The position numbers and the translations under genes are program-made. Positions 10,852 through 23,122 of a stretch of 64,000 nucleotides of DNA are shown in pieces. The notes below the pieces were generated by a model that made no database searches, was not told where the DNA came from, and was given only the letters and a program-made list of their open reading frames with translations. The number at the start of each line of letters is the position of its first letter. The stretch's first letter is position 1. The DNA is from Solea solea. Taxonomy: Eukaryota; Chordata; Actinopteri; Pleuronectiformes; Soleidae. The stretch covers positions 7,999,649-8,063,648 of the forward strand of contig NC_081146.1 in assembly GCF_958295425.1 (NCBI RefSeq), in the 5' to 3' direction.

Positions 10852-13800
10852 TATGTAGCCTTAGGTAGCATCAAAACTCAAAATATGTTAAGTTTGTCTA
10901 TTGTAAAAACCTGGTGGACCAAATCTGACCATCTAAAGTACATTAAACCAACTTAAAAAGCATTTTTGGATCAATATCAACATTCATTCTGATTGGATGC
11001 TGGTTCAACAACCTGAGCGAACAACAAACCTCATGTCACAAAACTTAACGTGTCTCTTCAGACATGAACAGAACAACGTGAGGGTCCCTGTTTCAGAGTA
11101 AAGGTGAATATTTTTTTTAACTAATCACATTTGTATTATTTGTTTTTTTGTCTAAGATCTATCTCTATAGGCTGTCTGCTTTATTGCACTCTATGTTGCA
11201 ATCTAATGCCAGTGTGTATATATATATATAGCTTGTGTATATGATTGAGTTGCACTAAGTAATGACAGAAATGCAAATATTGATGCAGCAGCATCCACAC
11301 ACGCCACTTGTCACTCTAACACAACACTGGGGCTGACTATCAAGGTGTCCCTCAACGTGAGCAGACTTCCGCTGCTCATACATGGGGTGACCTCATGATT
11401 CATCTAACATATGGCCTGAATGTGTGGAGAGACACAGATTTAGAAGTCACAGAGACACCTCCTCTCTGCTGCCAAGAGTAAGATAGCAGGGGAAACCCTT
11501 TGCTCATACATTACACTGCTTGCACACTATACATGGGCACAAAAACACACACACAGACACCAACATAGGTCTTCTCTGCAAGCCCAGTTAATCGCGGTGT
11601 TGCCACTAGAAACTCGGATGACTCTCAGAGTGAGACTTGATCCTCCCACGGCCCCGTAGACACGCACAGGCAGGGAAGACCGGGGTTTCTATGAATCACA
11701 GTAAGTCAGAGAAAACTGTATGGCTCAAAAAAGCAACTCTCAGAGAAAGCGTTTGAGGCGATGGAAAGCGTCACAGTTCTATAAAAAGTGGACTACAGGA
11801 AAGTGGGGGAAGACCTGACACTCAAAAAACCTTTCAGCAAAGCAGAAGTGAAGTTGTTTATTTTCAGGGGACGAGTCTCTAGGCGTCACAGTATCTGCTG
11901 CGAGTTGTCCAACATGCTGTGGAATCTCACGATTACCTAACTTGTGTAATCAAGTAAGAGAAAACATGGAGAGCATGAGGTGCTGCCTGTACCTGGCAAT
12001 GTCTTATTTCTCTACAGTCTGCAAAAGTATTTTCATTTTTTTATGAGGCAACATAGGAGAGGGAGGAGATCCATAAAACCAAAACAGATGGAGTCAGAGT
12101 ACCAGCACAGTTTGAATAAATGTGTTGATAAGAGGGGTTAAGGATATATGGGAGAAGTAGACTTGAATCCCCTCAGCCTATAAAATTTTCAGTTTTGCTT
12201 CTCTCTCTCAACTTCTTCCTCTCTAGTCTCATCTTGTACTATTGGCCCCAGGCAGGTATCAGAGCTGGTCAGCCATCTGTCTCAAATTTTCGGAGAGGAG
12301 GAGTATTTAACCGAGTCAGGAGAAAATACATTCGAACAATCAAAATGTGGAGGTGGAGTGAAACTCAGAGACCAAAGGGTGTCACAGGTAAAAGATGGAA
12401 AACACTGGGCGTCAGCTACGCTGAAACATAACAAGAGCCAAACAGGGATGATAGCGTTTGTGAACCCATCTGCTCAAACCCAGGCATGTGCTGGCACAGG
12501 GTTTTATTGGAGTGGAAAGACGTGTGTGAGAGTTTTGAATTCATGCCGCTGCCTCATCTGCTGCTGCTGCTGCTGCATTAGGCGAAACGAGGCGTTATCT
12601 TCTTGATCACATATCTACCTTTTTTCCCCCCTGACATTATCACGTCATCACGCGTCATGCCCTCGAGCCTCGACCTCAGCTGCTGATGAAGCGTTCGTTT
12701 CTCTCTTCCCTAACCTTTCCAAAAGAAAGCACCTAAAGCTGGCAACGTTGGAAAAAAAGGTCATATGATACATCCACTCTGCGATACAATGAACGAGATC
12801 TAAAAGAGCTTAAAGGGGCTAAATCACTGTAATATGCTCCATATTGACTCTAGTTGACCGCAGACTACATTTCAAATACTTGCCTTTTGTTCACTCAGCC
12901 TCTGTCATTACTGCTAGCTTAGGCTTGTTAACACTTGGCATTGTTTCATCTATACATGGACAGCTTGTCACCCTGCTGCCCTCTGTCCCCTTTATTCCTG
13001 GCCCCCTATGGGCCCTTAGCCCTCTGGTTCATAACAGCACACTCCGACAAGCTGCTCCTTCTCTGGCACCACAATGGCATGTCCCCCAGCCTCCATTCAC
13101 GTCCATTCATCTGCATACAGGTGGTCCCCGCCCCCCCCCATACAAACACGAAGGACACACTTCTGCTTAATGGAGCACCATGTGTCTAGATTTAGCCCAG
13201 TAATAGTGTTTCTTGTAATGACACACTTTTAATAAGCACGTTTTTCCTCCCTGAGCATCTTCTGGAAAAGCAGGGCTACACTGTTTCCAACACGACACGA
13301 GCTAACTGGATATCAAAACAAGACATACTGCACACAGACATTCAGAAACAATGTTGTATGCATGTGTCAGTGGGGGGTAAATGAGCCACCTCCTTCACTC
13401 CTGGACTATAACACTGTCTCATTATTCAGACCACAGAAATCATTAACTTGCCCAGTCAACAGGCACACTTCACTTGTTCAGTATCTCCCTGCTGCTTTGT
13501 CCTCCTTTCGGTCTCCCAGAACATGCCCATGCGCACACACACACACACACACACGTGCACGCAGCAGCACACAAAGGCACAAACAAGCCCCAGTGAAATA
13601 TTTAACCACGCTACTCGGCTCGCGTTGCCTCTGCAATCATTTGTTATACTGTTTCAGCTTGTCTGTCTCCCTGTCTGTTCTCTCGGCTCATCTGTTGTAT
13701 CTGCTGTTATTCCTTTCCTTCCTTCCGTCCCCCTTCCTCTGTTCATCTGTTCAGTCATATTCATGGAGCCCTCATCCATCCCTGGCCAGAATGTGGCAAA

Positions 13801-16800
13801 TACATTTCCTCCTGCCTGCTTTACTTTTTTCCTTGTTTCCTTGTTTTACTCTTTTTTTTATGCTCCATTGCTTTCCTTGTTGTTGGTGTCATCCGATTAT
13901 CCTCTTGCTGCTCGCTCCATCCCCACACTTTCAATCTTTTTACCCCCCCCCCCCGCCCCTCAAGTACCTTGGGCAGTGTATTTGTTAGGAGAGAATATCC
14001 ATTATCCTCCTCCAACCTCACCCTGTGTCCTCTTTATCTCCTGTTCTCTGTGTCTCTTTCTGTCTCCTCTCTCCATCCTCTCCTCACGTGCCCCTGGCTG
14101 CGGCACTATATTCATTAACATAGTGTTAATGATCCCAGATGGACTGACATGTACTCTATGGGGGCGAAGTGTGAGTGGCTTCTTCCAAGGCTGTGCGTGG
14201 GCAGTTGCCTGTGTGTGTGTGTGCATGCACACATGGCTGTTGGGTACATGCGTCCTGTGTGCATGGCGTCTACATGTGTGGGGGTACATGTGTTGGAAAG
14301 AGCTTGGTTGTTTCTCTCCTGGCAGTAGAATGCTCTGTTATCATGAGATGCATCTCCGATGCCCTTCTGTTGGAAAGCCAATTATAGAGTTTACTGGAGC
14401 CGGGAAAGGATTTGGGTTGTGAGGCATTTGTCCTGCCTTTGAATATTAACCGAGTGATTGAAAAGATTGAAAAGTGAGATGTGACAGCAGTGTCAGATGA
14501 GAGTGATACCCCATTCCTGTTGGGCAAAAACAAAAAGCCAAAAAAAAGCCAATAGAATATTGATCGTTACGATGTCACAATCTCGACCTTTGAAAGCAAA
14601 GGTGGAATCAAGGATTTAACCTTATTGTTGTTTAACCTTATTGTTAAATTTGACAATAAGGCCTTAGTGTGGCACCAAAACCAATCGAATTGAATGGTGA
14701 CATTAAAATGGAAAATCCAATAAAATCAAGGCTTTGGAGAATCGTGACACCTCTATTGTTTTACCATGTGACCCTGATGAGTGGGTTAATATAGTCATTT
14801 TTTGCTTTGCCATTTCAATTCTGGCTGCTATGACATTGTTAGCATAGCCATTATGTTTTCAGTAAAAACCTTACGACAGCACTTTTTTTCATTTTACTTC
14901 ATTTTATTAGAAACTTGAAATTGTTCACTCACTGTTGAGTTTGAAAACCACTGAAAGAGTAAAAGGTGCAAAACAGTAAGAACTATCCCAGACCTCTATT
15001 GTGCTGTTGTTGTTATTTTTTTCTACTGCTGACTTGTTTCATTTCCGGCGCGCGTCTTACTTCACACACAGGTGATGAAGGGGTGAGGAAACAACACAGT
15101 GCAGAACAAAACGTGTTGATGGGAATGGCCTTAATTGTTTTTTTTTAACAGGTTTCCCCAAGTTGAAGAGGCTTTTTCAAACAAGCAAAATGTTTCAGTA
15201 CGTTGAAGGAGAACAAGAGCTTTGTCTCACAGCGATGAGTCACACCACTTATTGTTAGTAGTAAGATTTCACAACTTTGATATATTACTTGTTGACTGCA
15301 AAAAAAACCCAGGATGCCTGAAGAAATCCTAATTGAGAAGAATTTTGGATATAACATGATAACATGATCTAACATGAACTACTCTGCCCCATAATACTGG
15401 AGCAGAGTCAGGTGTCTTCATAAATTACCCCCATGCTGTGAAAGTTTTGCTGATTAGTCCCATGTGAATATAACTTCTCCGTGTGGATGGAAGCACTGGA
15501 AGCACTTATTTTACTGCTCAAATTGTGGAAATCTATTCAGAAAATGACAAATGTGAGTTTTTCTGCTTGTGCACTTTAGTTTGGACCCAAACTCAACTCA
15601 AAATCATTGGGATGAATTGGTTTGGACCAGTGTTTGTGTGGATAAATAGGTGCCAATCTTTGAATTATTTGTCAAAAATCCAGTAGAAATTAATTTAATC
15701 CAGTTCTACATTTTACATTGTTGCTGTATGAACATTGTTTTGGTCGCATGTGCTTTTAGAAGTGTTACAACACAATATAGTAACTGATCAGTGATTGCGC
15801 AAAACCAATTTGTAGCCATGTGACCCTCATAGACCCACAGACACGTCTGCTATGCTAAATGAGTCTATGGATAGATTCAACACGTTAGAGAAGGGTAGAA
15901 GTTAATACCCTGCTGCTCACCAAGTTCAGGTCTTGTGGCACACAGACACACAAATACACTTGAACACACAAAAATACGCGCTCACTGCTAAGGTTACAAT
16001 GTTACAGGTGCAAGGGCAGAGTTCATGAATGTGTGTCACGGATACTTGAGCATTCTCCAAATGCATACACACATTGCTTGAACTCCTCTAAATATAGTTT
16101 ACAACATGTTCACTAGCAGCATAAATCCAAACACACAGACCATAAAAACCAAGTTTCCATGCAAATTCAGCCAAACAAAACAATTCAGCGTTATCTTTGA
16201 GTCCCTCTTTGTGGTACATCTTTTTTCTCTCTGCACTTTCCCTTTTCTTTTTTTTTTTTGACCAACCCCTGTCACGACGTTCTATCTGCCTCCTGCTCTG
16301 TCTCACTGTTTTCCCTTTGTCTGTCATTGGCACTATCACCATCGTTGCATAATCGCACAGTCGCTTAATTATCAAGAACACTCAGTCTGGCACTTTCCAT
16401 GTCCACGGGGTCTGTCCCTGTCTTCTTTCACGCGTAAACGCATTTGACAAAAACAGTCGTGCATACACACATGCACACAAAATCCAATCATCTTTAAACT
16501 GTTATCTCTGCAACTTTCTTCCTGCTGAGCAAAACCGTGGCCTACGCTCATGTGCTACTAGACAAAAACAACACCTATAAAAACAATGATTTCCAACAAC
16601 ACAGCCACACACACAGTCACACACCTAAGAGTCCTCATGCTCTTTTTGTTATTCTCATTATTATTATTATTATGTGTTTTAATTTCAATGTAGTTGAACA
16701 GAGAGAAATCCCCCAGAATGGAACATGTGGCTTTTGAAGAGCGACTCGAAATTAATTTGGAGACTTGACATCCCATTAATAATTGATATTTGCTGTGATC

Positions 16801-16896
16801 AAACCAGTTATTTGTATTTGTTTGTGGCACAGAGCGGTCACCATGGTGATCTCCTTGAACAGGATCTACTAATACAATGCCAAGTTCAGTTTACTG
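10852..16896. other. Intergenic, no gene seen
   Basis: Two overlapping plus-strand frames at 13362-14422 reach 208 and 324 codons. They are low-complexity (Ser/Leu/Cys/His-rich, reading through CA/TG repeats and pyrimidine tracts) and were not accepted. Also present are CTG repeats near 12558-12577, a CA tract at 13535-13553, poly-C at 13941-13954 and a hairpin at about 14636-14662 with CCTTATTGT/ACAATAAGG arms. The stretch 14530-14760 looks like a decayed interspersed repeat. Confidence 0.65.
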
Positions 16897-17290
16897 TAAA
16901 CTACACACAGCCAAATATGTTTTTATTACAACAAAACCCTGTTAACTATTATATGAACATACCTGAAACCAAAATTATAATTATAGAAAAATTAGCAAGA
17001 GAATTCATCAGTTTGTCCTCAGAAATCAAAATGTCCTCATTAGAACAGTGAGTTGTCAAACGTATAAGTCCTCAGAAGTCACATTAGTTAAACTTCACAC
17101 AGCCAAATATGTTTTTATTACTACAAAACCCTGTTAACTATTATATGAACATACCTGAAACCAAAATTATAATTATAGAAAAATTAGCAAGAGAACTCAT
17201 CAGTTTGTCCTCAGAAATCAAAATGTCCTCATTAGAACAGTGAGTTGTCAAATGTATAAGTCCTCAGAAGTCACATTAGTTAAACTTCAC
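16897..17290. repeat. 192-bp tandem duplication (two copies)
   Basis: Copy 1 (about 16897-17088) and copy 2 (about 17089-17280) share AGCCAAATATGTTTTTATTA onward with a period of 192 bp. By eye they differ at three positions (CAAC/CTAC, GAATTC/GAACTC, AAACG/AAATG). Copy 2 runs directly into a CA microsatellite (to about 17310) where the ACTTCACACA boundary motif recurs. It has no coding content. Confidence 0.9.
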
Positions 17291-17310
17291 ACACACACAC
17301 ACACACACAG

Positions 17311-19899
17311 AGGCATATTTCACTCGAGTGATTTATCGTCTCACAGGCACTGAAATTGTTCAAGTTACCTAGGTGTGGACAGGTTGTGCGTCCAGTTCTG
17401 ACGACAGCCGTTGATGAGTTGAGGGAAGGTCAGGTTGTATTTTAGAGGTTATTGGGTGAGTTAAACCAGGCAGTGAGTTCAGCTGGGGCAGTGGTCTCCT
17501 CCCGAGCTCTTAACAGCTAACAGATGGTGTCCTCTACCAGAATGGACTAATAGAATAAAAAAGCCTGATTCAGTTAGACACATGCACAAACACTCATTGA
17601 TTCTCCAACGAAAGAGACTCATGGGGATGTGATGGATGTTTTCAAGATTATTCAGCTGCTAAAAAAAAAAGAAGGGAGGTGCGTTTGCAGTAGCCTTTTC
17701 ATCAGGGACTTAACTCAGTCTTATAAAATGTTGTTTTCTGATGTGGGCTTTCACAGAACCATCAGACACTGAGTCACCGCGAGTGCAGTCTCCAAAAAAC
17801 AAATACTGTCGTACATTTTTTAAGAACACAAATCCCTTAATCATAGTTGATTTGGACAGAATATGGCCAGAGATGAACTAAAAAACAAAGCCTAGATTGG
17901 ATGGGTGCGTGCAGACAAAATGAATACTTTGTGATCATTGTTGGCTCTGATCACCACCATCTGCATACGTTTGTTTGCCAAACCTGTCAAATAGGTTTGC
18001 ACAGTTTTTACACATACAATCACAGATTCACAGAGTTGGGTGTAACGCTGACCTAAGGTTTGAAATATTCCAACTAAAACAGACAAACATTTGTCTCAAA
18101 TGTGTCAGCGTGATGTTAGAAGTGATGACACAGTATGATGGTGACATAAAATTGACACCATCCACATTTAAATTGATTGTTTTCACAATCCACTGCACAC
18201 ATGAACTGCATTATTTTGCATCCAATACAACCAAGAACATTCACTATGTATTTATCATTTATCATGATCAATTTATCTTTGATGCAGGGTTGTTTATGAC
18301 ATATGACAAAGCTATAAAAAGTATTTTTCCTGGTGTCTTGCTACTGCTACGTCTTTACAACAGTCACCAGACAGTAACTGCTAAGAATATGAAAGTTATC
18401 TGTTTCCCTCCATTCTCATATCCTTCATTTATTATCAGTTTCTTTTTAACTTTAAAGCCTAGTTCACCTGAGTAACCTGGTCCGTGTAGTGGAGACATGT
18501 AACCTGATACAACCTTCTTGCCGGAGGTTTGGATTAACAGGGTCAGGAGGTTACACAAAGAACAGTCATAGAACAGTACAGGAGGGGATTACTTAGCTCC
18601 TAAAGGTCTCTGTTGTTACTTTTATACGATTAAAACCAATCACATTACCGCACCCACAACTTTAAGGGGGATGAGGTATGAAGAGGAGGCATAGTAATGG
18701 AGTTATAGCAGGCTTACAGTTAAAGACGGTAAGCTCCAAAGCACTGTGGCTCATCACCCCGCACTCTTGATATTTGTTATCTAATCTGTGCAGCACCTAA
18801 CTTCCAAAATCAAACATCTGATATTGGTTTGACCTAAACTGGAGAGGATGTGGAGAAGGAGAAGTGGAGCGTTAGAGTGAATCCTACAGAGGACAGATTT
18901 TATGGACGTCTCGGTGCATGTGGGAACCCTTTCCTCTCTTTATTCCTCTCTGCCAACAAAGAGCTAATCCCATTATTGGACATTATACTTAAGTGGGTTT
19001 ACGTCAGTAGCATGTCTAGCAAAGGATGTGTGTGTGTGTGTGTGTGTGTGTTTTCCTTCATCTTCAGGGTGTTGTAGTAGTATGACAACAGCGTGACAAG
19101 TATGTCTGTGAATTGGCCTAAATAAGTCAAGAAAAGGTGGCAGATTTTGGAAATGACAAACACAAGTTAACTAGTGCGCTGCTCATCAGCGCCACAGCAG
19201 AAACACTGTCTCGTGCTCAGAGCGTGCATATTTTAAATGTATTTTTATCTTTGATAAATAATTATATATACAGTACATCTGCAGCTGCCAGGGGGAACGT
19301 AAAAGAATGTGCGGAAAAATACTGATAAAATAACAAATTACAATGTGACAAACATTACATAACTGAATAAATGAACACAGCACTTGTGCATTAATAGTTG
19401 ATTAAAGTATGGAATAAACTGCCTCCGAGCTGCTGCAATAGTTGCTGAATTTAGATTATGGGCAAATTTGGTTGAAATTGTGAAAAGTAAAGTGAGGAAG
19501 TAAGATGAATGGGTGAATTCTCCTTCTAAAAAAGTAAGAGAGAGAGAGAAAATCATCACTCTTCACTGCAAAATATGACTAGTTGACGTCCTCCTGTCTG
19601 AGTTTACACAGACACATTAGCATTCATGTGATCCACCAAGCAAAGTTGGTACAGATTTCAATGAATGTCAACATTTTAAATTGATTAGTGCTGCTGGCAT
19701 CCACCCGTCACTACACTGCGTTATTATGTGAGCAGAAATAAAATGGACCAAACTTGAAATTTCATGAAAGTAAGCTGTGTGGGTGATCTGAGTACCAAAT
19801 GATTCGGTGAACCCCGATGGCTTGGAGAAGCACTTCGGTTATACTCTCTCAAAGTTGTCAAATTCTGCAAGGTGTGTGTGTTTGCTGATAAGTTGATGA
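17311..19899. other. Intergenic, no gene seen
   Basis: Unremarkable AT-rich sequence with one GT tract (19026-19050). No coding or RNA gene was recognised. Confidence 0.65.
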
Positions 19900-20033
19900 C
19901 TAGCACTTCATAGTTTGGCTCATTTGAAGCTCTTACTTCTAGCTCTTATTTGTACCCAAATGTTTAAATGCACTTATTGTAAGTCGCTTTGGATAAAAGC
20001 GTCTGCTAAATGACATGTAATGTAATGTAATGA
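19900..20033 (+). mobile_element. LINE/SINE 3' tail (L2-type) ending in an ATGTA microsatellite
   Basis: The stretch TTGTAAGTCGCTTTGGATAA, then AAGCGTCTGCTAAATGA, then ATGTA repeats, is the hallmark 3' end shared by many fish L2-clade LINEs and their SINE partners. Only the tail is present, as expected from 5'-truncated retroposition. Assignment rests on remembered consensus. Confidence 0.75.
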
Positions 20034-20094
20034 TAAGTTAAGGTTAACATTAAACTGCCTTTACAAATGCAGATTTTGCAGCGATGTTTTAACT

Positions 20095-20290
20095 AGTGCT
20101 GTCAGTTAAACGTGTTATTAACTATATTTAACGGCGTAAACATTTTTTATCGCAAGATTAACGTTCTTTTTGGCCGAGCAAACTTTGTAGTCGTTTTCAC
20201 ATGCTGTTGCAACAACTACTTCAATTGCGAGTTAACCATGACTTTAATGCGATTCATCGCGATTAAATATTTGAATCATTTGAAACAGTT
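20095..20290. mobile_element. hAT-like MITE fragment (TTAACG-rich)
   Basis: It opens AGTGCTGTCAGTTAAACG and contains TTATCGCAAGATTAACGTTC. It ends with AATGCGATTCATCGCGATTAAATATTTGAATC, a signature I recognise from abundant non-autonomous hAT elements of fish. No open frame of its own. Confidence 0.6.
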
Positions 20291-21669
20291 TTAACACGAG
20301 ATGTTTTCATGTTGGCACATAACAGAGTTTAGCTTGGCAAGAGCAGAACACCCTGATGTGTGTTTGTATAAGCTGTATGGTCAGCGCTGGCGTTTTCTCA
20401 CTATTCTCGGAAAAATCTTAATTGCAGTCCTTCACTGTGGTCGGCTCACTGTGGTTCAGGACTGTACTCACACTACACTCTCTCTCTCTCTCTTTCTGTT
20501 ACACGCATACACACACACTTAGTCATGGGACAAGTCCCTGTAGCTTTGCATCACCTCTTTCTTGGCCCCCACTTCATCATGACCACACTGGAAATAATGC
20601 CCTTCACACAAATGGCTGCCAACGGGGTTGCTGGTTCAATTCCCATGCCAGCTGTTTGTCTTGCATGTCTCTACAGAAAGCAGGGCTGAGAAATGGCCAA
20701 AGATACATAATAGGTCAACTCTGACATTTCTAATTACAGAACAGGACGTAGCAGGGAGAGGGCTTTTAAATGCACTGTGGTCCATTCAGAGTGCTAGTAC
20801 TATAATTATAATCAGAGTGGACTCAGCCTGGCATGGCCTGGCCCCCGTCTATGGGGCTGAGGTGTTAAACCACCCATGGTTCTCATTAGAACACTTGAGC
20901 TAATGAGTGCGCTCCACACACACATACAAACACACACATTGTGTCCAGAGTTCACTGAACTTTTACTGGATTCTGGCAAGCTTATTTTCACACTACTGCC
21001 TCCAGTGACACACACACACACACACACACACACATCCTGAGAGAGTTGTGATTTTAAATGGAGTTATTATGAATAGAGCAGGGAAAGAGCCAATTAAGAG
21101 TGTCTGATTCTAATTATGCCACTCACTTTACTGAGAGCCAATCCACATGGGAACCAGACCGCGCAGGAAATGAGCATGAGGGAGAAATTTAAGAGGAAAT
21201 AAAATGGTGGAAATAGAGAATAGAGGAAATATTTCCACCCCCCCCCCCCCAAAAAAAAACAAGGAAACCGGGAGACTTGAAGACTTGACAATTAGGAGGG
21301 ATGAGCAGAAACAGGGAGAAAGTGAGAGCAAGAAAGAAGGATAGGGCGGTGAAGTGAAGTGTGTGTGTGTGTGTATTGGGGGAGTAACCCGATCTCTGTC
21401 CTGATAAAGCCAAATTTATTTTAGAGGGTTACAGAAACAGCTCTGTGTCACCATGCAGATCCACAGACTGGGGAGAGGCTGACATCCACAGTCGCCACCC
21501 CCACTGCTGAGGACATTAATGAGACAGACCAGTAGATTAAGTAGCAAGAGGTACAACGTAAAGTCTGGCTCATACTTTGCTGGTGTCAGTGGAGAGCTGC
21601 TTCGCATTTCTGCATGACTGTACATGCCCTCGGTTCTGATCTTACTAAATGAGGGTTAGCATCTAGTTG
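20291..21669. other. Intergenic, no gene seen
   Basis: Contains CT/CA tracts near 20475-20520, a CA microsatellite at 21008-21034, a poly-C/poly-A run at 21237-21259 and a GT tract near 21359-21374. No gene recognised. Confidence 0.65.
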
Positions 21670-22120
21670 GGTTGCAACTCATGACTGTTTTGAAAGTCGA
21701 CTCGTCACTGATTATTGAAACGATTAATGGACTAATGCCTGCACCACACTAGTTCCGATCTGGCCCTTCCGACAATCGTGGGTGCCTTCCGATTTTAGGC
21801 TGATTTAAACAGATTATCTGGCCAGATTATCCGGTTGTGTGAGTGGCTAACAGACGTGATTTTAACGTCATCAGTCACATCAGAGTCTTTACGATCTCAA
21901 ATGGTAAGTATTAAATGTTGGATTTATAGCAACAGTACGATTGTGTGTTTAATGTGTCCTGGAAGACGTATCACAACCAAATGTAGACAGTCTGCCTCGA
22001 TGTTTGTTTACATTCTGAAGTCACGTGAAATCACACCAGTTTCTGTAAAATCACAAATCCCTGGACTCTCCTCCCTGAAATCCCCAAGTGTGTGATCCTG
22101 CATCTTGACCGGATTATCTA
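21670..22120. mobile_element. Decayed MITE-like repeats
   Basis: At 21670-21745, GGTTGCAACTCATGACTG followed by ATTGAAACGATTAATGGACTAATG matches the left end of the hAT-like family seen at 1340-1515. It abuts a second unit, beginning with GCACCACACTAGTTCCGATC and ending near TTGACCGGATTATCTAGTCT, whose ends are partly inverted (GATTATCTGGCCAGATTATC). The limits are approximate. Confidence 0.4.
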
Positions 22121-22752
22121 GTCTGTGCTTTCTCAGGATTAAAACATTGAAAATTGGTTACAAAGTGTGTTGTGTCTGTGGTCTCCCACGTTTTTAAAAC
22201 CACGTCAGATTTGAAAATCCTCCAGTGTGGGGGCAGGTTTAATAGGATAACCTTTAAAACTGGTTTGAATTCAAAACATACAGCCTAGACGTGCTTTACA
22301 CTGTTGGAACATTGTGTAGCCAGAGCACTGTGATGGCAGCTTGGTCTGCGTTCAGTGCCTGCTCATCAGAAGAAGACAACAGTGATTTTATATTGTTTGT
22401 CGTGACAATGGAGGACACAAACAAGCTAACAGCTGTCGGAGCTAAGTAGCAGAGTTAGTGGCAGATTTAGCAGAGCAAACAGAGTCGGCGGTGGCGTCAT
22501 ATACAAGTGTCTGTCATCACGTTTATCACTCTTAGCAAAGAAGGGTGGAGATCCAGATGCCAGAAAAAAAATGTTGTTTAGCTCCATAGCATTAAAAAGA
22601 TGTGCCATGATGAAACTGATGATAATCAACGATAATGCAACTCATTTCACTGTCTTCTTTCTTGTCTCTTTTGACCAAAACAAGAGAATTGGAAAGTGTT
22701 GTGCTAAAGGGAGCATATATAGTCAGTGCATGCAGTCCAAACTATGATGTTT

Positions 22753-23122
22753 CTACAGAGTGGAACAGTCCGGTTCAGTATGGTACATGTATGTTTTGCA
22801 ACAGTCCCATTTTGACTTGGGGTACCAGAGTAATGGTACAGTATGGGTGGAGCTAGACCCATGACAGTCATCTGATTGGACGACAGAAAAGTGTCACTCC
22901 CTTGCAACTGATTCTCAATCAAAGCTCGACGTCTCGTTGAGACAAACAGCCACAGACGGAGCAGAAAAAGAATGGCCAACGTGGCCATTGGGGAAACGGC
23001 ACGTACCAAGTAAAGGTACTGATCTCAGTCAGTGACCGAGGGCTTTACCGTTCCAAAGCGTATCATACACTGTACCAAACTGAACTTTACCATGATTATC
23101 GGGTCTGGTTGGACCACTGTAG
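22753..23122. mobile_element. MITE with imperfect terminal inverted repeats
   Basis: The left end CTACAGAGTGGAACAGTCCG and the reverse complement of the right end, CTACAGTGGTCCAACCAGAC, form imperfect inverted repeats. Subterminal GGTTCAGTATGGTAC and GTACCAAACTGAACTTTACC are also inverted. The interior has GGGTGGAGCTAGACCC and ATTGGACGACAGAAAAG, recurrent in fish repeats. About 370 bp, non-coding. Confidence 0.6.

Noticed and set aside
13362..14422. Overlapping plus-strand frames of 208 and 324 codons
   Set aside because: Low complexity, run through CA/TG and pyrimidine tracts, no domain, no splice or promoter context, and two frames are equally open over the same bases.
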